This document shows positions 41,282 through 47,676 of a stretch of DNA of 47,676 nt, piece after piece. The notes beneath the pieces are model-generated. The model was given only the letters and a program-made list of their open reading frames with translations, did not search any database and was not told the origin of the DNA. Source of the DNA: Candidatus Nitrosopelagicus sp. (GTDB lineage: Archaea > Thermoproteota > Nitrososphaeria > Nitrososphaerales > Nitrosopumilaceae); the NCBI GenBank assembly GCA_028345575.1, contig JAOMDR010000010.1, positions 1-47,676 on the forward strand. Reading direction: 5' to 3'. Position 1 is the stretch's first letter. Each line of letters opens with the position of its first letter. A program made the translations under genes and the position numbers.

Positions 41282-42421
41282 ATAACTACAAAGAAATCCA
41301 AGCATGCAAACAAGTTTGGGAAGCTGATCCTTTCTGATGGAACCGTTCTAGATGGAATGGGTTTTGGCTATTCTACTACTGTTTTCGGTGAAATTGTCTT
41401 CAATACGGGTATGGTGGGCTATACGGAGGCCCTAACTGATCCCTCATACAATGGCCAAATTCTTACGTTAACATATCCTCTAGTTGGAAATTACGGTGTT
41501 CCAGATTCAACCGAAGTTGATGAGGATGGAATTTCTAAATTCTTTGAATCTGATATGATGCAAATTCGAGGTCTAGTAGTTCACGAGTTATCTCAAACTG
41601 CAAGTCATTGGAATCTCAAAATAACCTTAGATGAATGGATGTATAATGAAAAAGTTCCTGGTATCTCTGGAATTGATACTAGGGCAATCACAAAGAAACT
41701 TACAAGCAGTGGTGTGATGATGGCTGCTCTAGTCGTATCTGATACCGAAATTGATGTAGAAGAAATTAAAAAAGAGCTTGAAAATATCACGACCTATACT
41801 TCTGAAAAATTTATGGATGCTGTATCCACAAAAGAGGAAAAAGTATATGGTGATGATGATCAATCTGTAGTAGTTATTGATACTGGAGCAAAAAATGCAA
41901 TTGTTAGAAATGTCCGAGAACTGGGATACAAGGCAATAGTTGTTCCTTGGGATACATCTTTTGATAAAGTGATGTCGCACAAACCAAAAGGAGTTGTTTT
42001 GAGTAGTGGTCCTGGCGACCCGCAAAATTGTCCTGAAACCATTAACACCGCAAAAAAATTAATTGAAAACAATGTTCCTACATTAGGTATTTGTCTTGGT
42101 GCACAAATTATTGGTATCGCAGGAAATACTGAAACTTACAAATTAAAGTACGGACATCGTGGACAAAATAAACCTTGCATCAACTTAGAAACAAATCAAG
42201 TTTATGTTACTAGCCAAAATCATGGTTATGGAATAAAACCTGAATCTTTAGAAAAATCTGATTTCAAATTATGGTTTTCAAATGCTGATGACAAGACAGT
42301 TGAGGGCATAAAACATAAAACTAAAAACTGTATAGCTGTACAATTTCATCCAGAAGCTGCGCCTGGTCCGTTTGACTGTAAATATGTATTCGACGAATTA
42401 AAAAAATTAATGGAGAAATAA
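41282..42421 (+). CDS. carA: Carbamoyl-phosphate synthase small subunit; start codon non-standard
   Basis: The protein matches CarA. Its N-terminal domain has KLILSDGTVLDGMGFG, GEIVFNTGMVGYTEALTDPSY and IDTRAITKKL. The glutamine amidotransferase domain has SSGPGDP, Cys in LGICLGAQ, and QFHPEAAPGPFD. It hydrolyses glutamine and passes ammonia to CarB. The conserved N terminus starts before the first in-frame ATG (41357), but no ATG, GTG or TTG exists between the TAG at 41270 and there. Candidates are ATA 41282 (5 nt after GAGGG), GTC 41276 or CTG 41324; 41282 is a working choice. carB follows after 3 nt. Confidence 0.9.
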   Translation: MTTKKSKHANKFGKLILSDGTVLDGMGFGYSTTVFGEIVFNTGMVGYTEALTDPSYNGQILTLTYPLVGNYGVPDSTEVDEDGISKFFESDMMQIRGLVVHELSQTASHWNLKITLDEWMYNEKVPGISGIDTRAITKKLTSSGVMMAALVVSDTEIDVEEIKKELENITTYTSEKFMDAVSTKEEKVYGDDDQSVVVIDTGAKNAIVRNVRELGYKAIVVPWDTSFDKVMSHKPKGVVLSSGPGDPQNCPETINTAKKLIENNVPTLGICLGAQIIGIAGNTETYKLKYGHRGQNKPCINLETNQVYVTSQNHGYGIKPESLEKSDFKLWFSNADDKTVEGIKHKTKNCIAVQFHPEAAPGPFDCKYVFDELKKLMEK

Positions 42422-42424
42422 AAA

Positions 42425-45400
42425 ATGCCAAAAAATGAATCCCTAAAGAAAATTCTTGTACTTGGAAGTGGTGCAATAAAAATTGGTGAAGCAGGAGAAT
42501 TTGATTATTCTGGAAGTCAATGTTTGAAAGCAATACACGAAGATGGAATCAAAAGTGTACTCATCAATCCAAATATCGCTACAATTCAAACGGACACGCG
42601 ATTTGCAGATCAAGTTTACCTTTTACCTGTAACTCCAGATTATGTTGAATCTATTATTGAAAAAGAAAGACCTGATGGTGTTATGTTGGCGTATGGTGGT
42701 CAAACTGCATTAAATTGTGGTGTAAAGTTAGAAGATGCTGGAATTTTCAAAAAATATGATGTTAAAGTCCTTGGAACTCAAGTAGAGGGAATCAAAAATA
42801 CTGAAGATAGACAGCTTTTCAAGGATTCAATGAAAGAAGCAGGCGTTCCTGTGCTTAAAAGTAGGACTGTTACAAACTTTGAGGATGCAAAAAAGACTGC
42901 CGAAGAACTATCATATCCTGTAATAGTTCGAGTTGCGTATACTCTTGGTGGTAGAGGGGGTGGAATTGCTCATAATGAAATTGAACTGCATGAAATTGTG
43001 GAACGTGGAATTAAGGCAAGTCTTGTAGGTCAAGTTTTAGTTGAAGAATACATTGGACATTGGAAGCAAATTGAGTATGAGGTTATGCAAGACTATGATG
43101 GAAATAATGTAATTGTTTGTAACATGGAAAATGTTCTTTCTATGAAAGTTCATACTGGTGACAATATCGTAGTTGCGCCCTCTCAGACAATTAATAATGA
43201 TGAATACCACATGTTACGTACCGCCGCATTACGTGCTACAAAGCATGTTGGAATTGTCGGTGAATGTAATATTCAGTATGCATTGGATGCTGACTCTGAT
43301 AGATATGTTGCAATCGAAATTAATCCTCGTCTTTCACGTTCATCAGCTCTTGCTAGTAAAGCAACTGGTTATCCACTGGCATACATGTCTGCAAAGATTG
43401 GATTAGGATATAATTTGTCTGAACTAGTAAATAGAATTACAAAAAGCACAACTGCATGCTTTGAGCCATCACTTGATTATATTGTCTGTAAACATCCTAG
43501 ATGGGATTTCTCAAAATTTGAACTTGCTAATCGCAAACTAGGCGTAACAATGAAATCTGTTGGTGAAGTAATGGCTGTTGGCAGAACCTTTGAAGAATCT
43601 TTACAAAAAGCAATTCGAATGCTTGACATAGGAAATGATGGATTAGTCTTAAATCGTTCAAATGGTGAAAAAATTTCCGAAGAAGATCTTGAATACAAAC
43701 TTTCACACCATGATGATCAAATATTGTATAATGTAGCAATCGCATTAAAGATGGGAATAACTGTTGACAGAATATATGAGTTATCTGCAATTGATCCTTG
43801 GTTTATTGAAAAGATTCAAAATATTGTAAATACTGAATCTAAACTCAAGGAATCTGAACTAAATGAATCTGTAATGAGGGAATCAAAAAAGATGGGGTTT
43901 TCTGATAATCAAATTGCACGTGTAAAAGAAAAAACTCCTGATGAGATACGTGAAATTCGAAAAAACTTTGGAATCATCCCTGCTGTAAAACAAATTGATA
44001 CTTTGGCTGCTGAATGGCCTGCAGTTACAAATTATCTTTATTTGACTTATGGTGGAAATTCTAATGATATCAAAGTCTCTCCAGAAGAAAAAGGAATAGT
44101 TGTGGTTGGTGCAGGTCCATATAGAATTGGAAGTAGCGTTGAATTTGATTGGGGAACTGTGAATATGGTATGGGGTCTTCAAGAAAATGGAGAAAAAAAT
44201 ATTTCTGTTGTTAATTGTAATCCTGAAACTGTATCTACTGATTATGATATCTGTACACGATTGTACTTTGAAGAATTAACTCAAGAGAGACTACTCGATA
44301 TTGCTGAATTTGAAAACCCTAAAGGTGTAATCACATGTGTTGGTGGACAGACGGCAAATAATCTGACTCCTGGTCTTGCACAACGTGGAATCAATATTAT
44401 GGGCACAAGTGCGATTGATGTTGACAGAGCTGAAGATCGTTCAAAGTTTAGCGCAGAATTGGATAAACTTCACATCCAGCAGCCAAAATGGCAAGCATTT
44501 TCAAATTTAATTGAAGCGAGAACCTTTGCACAAGATGTAGGATTTCCTGTAATTGTTAGACCCTCGTATGTTTTGTCTGGTGCAGCAATGAAAGTTGTAT
44601 GGTCTCAAGATGAGCTTAAAACTTATGTTAAAGAGGCGACTGATGTTTCCCCGGATCATCCTGTTGTAATATCAAAATTCATGTTAGATTCGCTTGAAGT
44701 GGATGTTGATGGAATTAGTAATGGCAAAGAAGTAGTTATTGGTGCAATCGTAGAACATATTGATTCTGCTGGAGTTCATTCTGGAGATGCAATGATGTGT
44801 ATTCCACCCTGGCGTCTTAATAATAAAATAATTGAAACCATTAATGATTACACAAAAAAAATTGCATTAACATTTAATGTTAAAGGTCCATTTAATTTAC
44901 AATTTCTTATTAACAATGATCATGTCTACGTCATTGAGCTTAACATACGTGCATCTCGTTCAATGCCTTTTGTATCAAAATTGGTAAAAACTAATCTTAT
45001 CGCACTTGCGTCTAAAGCAATTTTAGATAAACCGCTTCCACATGTACCTGAAAACAAATGGCAAAAAATTCATAATTATGGAATCAAAGTTCCACAATTT
45101 TCATTTATGCAATTAGATGGTGCTGATATTGCATTAGGTGTAGAGATGCAATCTACAGGTGAGGCTGCATGTTTTGGAAATAGTTTCTATGATGCATTAT
45201 CAAAAGGTTTGACATCTGTCGGTTACAATTTGCCTGATAAAGGAACTGCTTTAGTTACTGCAGGAGGTTCTCAAAATAAAGAAAAACTTTTGCCTTCAAT
45301 TGCTAAACTTAAACAACTGGGATTCAAGATATTGGCAACAGAACATACTGCTGAATTTTTTGAAGAAAAAGTTGGAGATATAGAAATTGTACATAAAATT

Positions 45401-45667
45401 TCAGAGCCAGAACGTAAACCCAACATCTCTGATCTACTTTATGAGAAAAAAATTGATTTTATCATAAACATTCCAAGCACCTTATCTTTGGAAAAATATG
45501 TTGGAATGTTAGACGACGAATATCAAATTAGACGAAAAGCTCTAGAATTGGGAATCCCGGTACTTACTACCATTGAGTTGGCTGATTCTTTTGTAAAAAC
45601 ACTGGAATGGTTACAAAACAACGAGACTACAAAAGATCCTATCGAACCATATGATATTCTTGAATAA
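42425..45667 (+). CDS. carB: Carbamoyl-phosphate synthase large subunit
   Basis: The 1080-residue protein has two related ATP-grasp halves, as in all CarB: first GSGAIKIGEAGEFDYSG, VRVAYTLGGRGGG and EINPRLSRSSALASKATG; second VGAGPYRIGSSVEFDWG, VRPSYVLSGAAM and ELNIRASRSMPF. A C-terminal MGS-like allosteric domain (FKILATEHTAEFFEE) ends it. It makes carbamoyl phosphate for pyrimidines and arginine. It is coupled to carA with a 3-nt gap. Length is normal. Confidence 0.97.
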   Translation: MPKNESLKKILVLGSGAIKIGEAGEFDYSGSQCLKAIHEDGIKSVLINPNIATIQTDTRFADQVYLLPVTPDYVESIIEKERPDGVMLAYGGQTALNCGVKLEDAGIFKKYDVKVLGTQVEGIKNTEDRQLFKDSMKEAGVPVLKSRTVTNFEDAKKTAEELSYPVIVRVAYTLGGRGGGIAHNEIELHEIVERGIKASLVGQVLVEEYIGHWKQIEYEVMQDYDGNNVIVCNMENVLSMKVHTGDNIVVAPSQTINNDEYHMLRTAALRATKHVGIVGECNIQYALDADSDRYVAIEINPRLSRSSALASKATGYPLAYMSAKIGLGYNLSELVNRITKSTTACFEPSLDYIVCKHPRWDFSKFELANRKLGVTMKSVGEVMAVGRTFEESLQKAIRMLDIGNDGLVLNRSNGEKISEEDLEYKLSHHDDQILYNVAIALKMGITVDRIYELSAIDPWFIEKIQNIVNTESKLKESELNESVMRESKKMGFSDNQIARVKEKTPDEIREIRKNFGIIPAVKQIDTLAAEWPAVTNYLYLTYGGNSNDIKVSPEEKGIVVVGAGPYRIGSSVEFDWGTVNMVWGLQENGEKNISVVNCNPETVSTDYDICTRLYFEELTQERLLDIAEFENPKGVITCVGGQTANNLTPGLAQRGINIMGTSAIDVDRAEDRSKFSAELDKLHIQQPKWQAFSNLIEARTFAQDVGFPVIVRPSYVLSGAAMKVVWSQDELKTYVKEATDVSPDHPVVISKFMLDSLEVDVDGISNGKEVVIGAIVEHIDSAGVHSGDAMMCIPPWRLNNKIIETINDYTKKIALTFNVKGPFNLQFLINNDHVYVIELNIRASRSMPFVSKLVKTNLIALASKAILDKPLPHVPENKWQKIHNYGIKVPQFSFMQLDGADIALGVEMQSTGEAACFGNSFYDALSKGLTSVGYNLPDKGTALVTAGGSQNKEKLLPSIAKLKQLGFKILATEHTAEFFEEKVGDIEIVHKISEPERKPNISDLLYEKKIDFIINIPSTLSLEKYVGMLDDEYQIRRKALELGIPVLTTIELADSFVKTLEWLQNNETTKDPIEPYDILE

Positions 45668-45683
45668 TATTTCAAAAATTTAC

Positions 45684-46433
45684 TCATAAAACCTGCTTAA
45701 TTATTGACTCATTTCCAATTATCGTACCATCCAATGTCAAAATTTTTGCCATTGTAGAATCTTTAATTTTTTCAACTATTGGCGAAATTGATTTTTTATA
45801 ATATTTTTTTTCAGTTGCATAAAAGTATGGATTGAATGAAGGAACTATCGTGATATTAAGTTCTCCTCTTGTGGATGGGAAAATTTTTGATTTATCTGTT
45901 TTAATAGAAATCCAAATTCTTTCTCCATTAAGCAATGAATTCTTATCAAAATAAACCGGATGAATATGTCCCATGATTATATTATTGACACTTGAATAAT
46001 TTTTTGATGGCATCGTATGACCGTGTGTCAATAAAACATCGTCAATAATCATTCCTTTTGAACTGATCACTGTAACATCGCTTGGAATTAATTTATCAAT
46101 ATTTGAATCATGATTTCCTGGAATCAAAATTATTTCTAATGAATTTTTTACCTCTTCAAAAAAATATGGAACGTCTTTCCATTCTGAATTTGTTATAGAT
46201 TGGATACTTGATTTTACATCTCCTAATAGAATTAATGTATCTGGATTTTCTTTTTTAATGATTTTTGTAACATTTGAAATAATTTCATTTATTGATGAAT
46301 TCTTTCTAACCGTATTTTTATTTGATGAAAATTTATGTTCAAATCCAATATGGAGATCAGATATAACTAGATTTTTTCTCTTCTCTTCTACAATCAATGC
46401 CGGTTCGGAATCGATTATTCTCGTAGTTACCAT
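45684..46433 (-). CDS. Calcineurin-like metallophosphoesterase
   Basis: The 249-residue protein has the full motif set: SDLHIGFEH (DxH), LGDVKSS (GD), GNHDSN (GNHD), and THGHTMPS with IMGHIHPV (GHxH). This is the pattern of small archaeal ICC-like phosphoesterases (COG1407 type). Substrate is unknown. An extra ATG at 46436 precedes the chosen one. It diverges from the SWIM-motif gene across a 33-nt gap. Confidence 0.88.
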   Translation of the reverse strand: MVTTRIIDSEPALIVEEKRKNLVISDLHIGFEHKFSSNKNTVRKNSSINEIISNVTKIIKKENPDTLILLGDVKSSIQSITNSEWKDVPYFFEEVKNSLEIILIPGNHDSNIDKLIPSDVTVISSKGMIIDDVLLTHGHTMPSKNYSSVNNIIMGHIHPVYFDKNSLLNGERIWISIKTDKSKIFPSTRGELNITIVPSFNPYFYATEKKYYKKSISPIVEKIKDSTMAKILTLDGTIIGNESIIKQVL

Positions 46434-46466
46434 CAAGATTATACGCTTGTCTTAGATTAATTCCTT

Positions 46467-46769
46467 ATGTCTACAAAACAAGAACGAATAAACTCGATAG
46501 TTGATGAAAGACGAGTAAAACTACATCTGTTTAATCCAAGTAAAAGAGAAATTTGGACCGTTGTTGGTAAAGCTAAAGAACATTGGATTGATCCTATTTC
46601 AAAATTTTGTTCTTGTTCTGGTTATTATTTTGGAATGATAAAAAACAAAAGTCCTTGCTATCATTTAGAATCAATCTTTAAAGCAAAAAAAGAAAATAAA
46701 TTTGAAATTATCGAATTCAATGATGATGAATACGAATCATTCATTTCTGGGATTGTTAGCGATTTGTAA
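46467..46769 (+). CDS. SWIM-type zinc-finger protein
   Basis: The 100-residue protein has the SWIM pattern CxC-x13-CxH: Cys48, Cys50, Cys64 and His66 (FCSCSGYY, then PCYHLESI). SWIM fingers bind DNA or protein partners. The N-terminal half is strand-rich (REIWTVVGKAKEHWID) and the tail acidic. It is divergent from the phosphoesterase gene. Archaeal stand-alone SWIM proteins are poorly characterised; some sit with DNA-repair genes, but no such link is shown here. Confidence 0.8.
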   Translation: MSTKQERINSIVDERRVKLHLFNPSKREIWTVVGKAKEHWIDPISKFCSCSGYYFGMIKNKSPCYHLESIFKAKKENKFEIIEFNDDEYESFISGIVSDL

Positions 46770-46770
46770 T

Positions 46771-47070
46771 CTATTCTAGTTTAATTTCAAAAAGATCATC
46801 TTTTGAAACGCCTTTCCAGACACCAATCATTCCATCAGGTTCACATGCTTCGATTGCTGTGATTTGTTGAACTTTGATATGGTCTGGATTTGGAGGCATC
46901 CAAAGCATTGCCATATAGTCCCCAACTTCACCTGCTTGTTTTGGGTCTGCCATCACTACGTTTTCTTTTTGAAAACCATTACTTGCTAATGCATTCATTG
47001 CTTTTTCATTTAGGTCCATTCTTCCATGAAGAAAGAGATAGACCTTTTTGCTGGAATCTACATCTGCCAT
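46771..47070 (-). CDS. Hypothetical protein, about 99 aa
   Basis: From ATG 47070 the product is MADVDSSKKVYLFLHGRMDLNEK..., a soluble alpha/beta protein with a VWKGVSKDDLFEIKLE end. A TTG at 47094 would add eight residues, but the ATG fits better. No family is recognised. The stop codon lies 1 nt from that of the SWIM gene on the other strand. Confidence 0.65.
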   Translation of the reverse strand: MADVDSSKKVYLFLHGRMDLNEKAMNALASNGFQKENVVMADPKQAGEVGDYMAMLWMPPNPDHIKVQQITAIEACEPDGMIGVWKGVSKDDLFEIKLE

Positions 47071-47122
47071 ACTCTGATTGAGTAAATTCCGCAAATAAAT
47101 CTAGATCGGATAAAAGCATTAG

Positions 47123-47133
47123 ATATTTAAAAT
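47123..47133 (+). promoter_or_regulatory. TATA-like promoter element of the right-edge surface protein
   Basis: ATATTTAAAAT is centred about 26 nt before the ATG at 47153, the leaderless spacing. Confidence 0.45.
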
Positions 47134-47152
47134 ACCTGTAAAAAGCAAGAAT

Positions 47153-47676
47153 ATGGCTGGCGTAGATAAATTTGGAGTAATTTTCTCAGTTGCATTTGTA
47201 GCTGCTATGATTATCATTATGGCTACTGTTTTACAAACTGATAGTAGTTTTACACCATCAACAGATTCAACTCCAACTCAAACATACTCTCCACCACCAA
47301 CTCAAACATACTCTCCACCACCAACACCCCAAGCAGCACCACAAACCTCATCAAGTGACAACTTGAAATACACAATTCGTGGTGGTATAGTTGATTCTGT
47401 TTCTTCAGATGAAAACCATAATGCAGTAAAAATTATGATGGACTCTAGATTGGATGGACAATTAACAATTACACTTACTTCTGACTCAGTTACTCCATTT
47501 GATGATGGAACATATTTTGTAACTGTCGATGGTGAAGAAGTTGAATTTACTCAAGTAGGAAAAAGATTAACAATTGACTTTATGGCAAACTCACAAAAAA
47601 TTATGATTTACGGTGAAGGTTACAAATCTGGTGGACACGATATGAATTCTATGGGTCATTCTGATGATTCAAAAGA
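47153..47676 (+). CDS. Membrane-anchored surface protein with proline/threonine repeats, 3' end beyond window
   Basis: An uninterrupted frame starts at ATG 47153 and leaves the right edge after 174 codons. It has an N-terminal signal or anchor (MAGVDKFGVIFSVAFVAAMI...), then a low-complexity Pro/Thr/Ser stretch with two exact PTQTYSPP units, and a beta-rich domain (NLKYTIRGGIVDSV; GTYFVTVDGEEVEF). The layout suggests an extracytoplasmic domain on a flexible, perhaps O-glycosylated stalk. No family recognised. Confidence 0.75.
   Translation, partial: MAGVDKFGVIFSVAFVAAMIIIMATVLQTDSSFTPSTDSTPTQTYSPPPTQTYSPPPTPQAAPQTSSSDNLKYTIRGGIVDSVSSDENHNAVKIMMDSRLDGQLTITLTSDSVTPFDDGTYFVTVDGEEVEFTQVGKRLTIDFMANSQKIMIYGEGYKSGGHDMNSMGHSDDSK
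47273..47320 (+). repeat. Two exact 24-nt tandem repeats
   Basis: The unit encodes PTQTYSPP and is repeated with no base change, followed by the first bases of a third copy. It lies in the linker of the right-edge surface protein. Confidence 0.8.

Noticed and set aside
41357-42421. carA beginning at the ATG at 41357
   Set aside because: It would remove the conserved KLILSDGTVLDG strand that starts CarA proteins; the coding frame clearly extends upstream.
47273-47320. Possible CRISPR-like array
   Set aside because: The repeats are in frame, adjacent and encode PTQTYSPP in a surface-protein linker, with no spacers.

Overview
The window is an AT-rich, densely packed archaeal chromosome segment. 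Its gene content points to an ammonia-oxidising thaumarchaeon (Nitrososphaerota), most likely of the Nitrosopumilus/Nitrosarchaeum type. The signs are a CdvC (Vps4-like, MIT plus AAA) division ATPase, ribosomal protein eL40, a pyruvoyl-dependent arginine decarboxylase, F420/flavin-type oxidoreductases, archaeal-type CarAB, an archaeal/eukaryotic-size IleS, UvrABC in an archaeon, TTG starts, and TATA elements about 26 nt before start codons (leaderless transcripts). No insertion sequence, prophage, CRISPR array or rRNA was seen. This is from reading alone; no database search was possible.

Layout. 1-2.1 kb (minus): start of a winged-helix regulator (cut by the edge), a four-helix membrane protein, a blue-copper cupredoxin and RlmN. 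2.2-5.3 kb: small proteins, tRNA-Thr(TGT), a 24-codon membrane ORF with a Shine-Dalgarno, a CPBP-type membrane protein, an atypical peroxiredoxin and PdaD. 5.2-8.5 kb (minus): an anchored surface protein and an M3 oligopeptidase, separated by a GC-rich hairpin and a decayed copy of the peptidase 3' end. 8.5-13.4 kb (plus): tRNA-Val(CAC), CbtA-like transporter, DUF427, a 57-aa cysteine-rich protein, hotdog thioesterase, NRAMP-related transporter and a J-like protein; eL40 is on the minus strand. 13.4-19.1 kb (minus): SucCD, a hypothetical protein and IleS. 19.1-23.1 kb: purine and one-carbon folate genes (PurD, 5-formyl-THF cyclo-ligase, FolD, PurN) around two small barrel/cupin proteins. 23.2-30.5 kb: a metallo-beta-lactamase nuclease and a uvrB-uvrA-uvrC operon. 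30.5-37.5 kb: a membrane protein with a tandem repeat, PPOX-fold flavoprotein, luciferase-like oxidoreductase, iron-type alcohol dehydrogenase, glycerate 2-kinase and citrate synthase. 37.6-47.7 kb: DHH phosphoesterase with a hemerythrin-like partner, RidA, CdvC, CarA-CarB, metallophosphoesterase, SWIM-finger protein and a partial surface protein at the right edge.

How the genes fit together. The core is housekeeping: central carbon (SucCD, citrate synthase, glycerate kinase, possibly an alcohol dehydrogenase of the autotrophic cycle), purine and pyrimidine/arginine precursor synthesis (PurD/PurN with folate enzymes; CarAB), polyamine synthesis, nucleotide excision repair, translation and division. 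Several convergent gene pairs interlock at their stop codons.

No clear new multi-gene system was found. The points most worth following are: the structured GC-rich element and gene-end duplication beside the peptidase; carA without a standard start codon; active-site changes in four recognisable families (peroxiredoxin, J domain, NRAMP, iron-type ADH); a UvrC without its C-terminal HhH region; and two small genes missed by length-limited gene finding.
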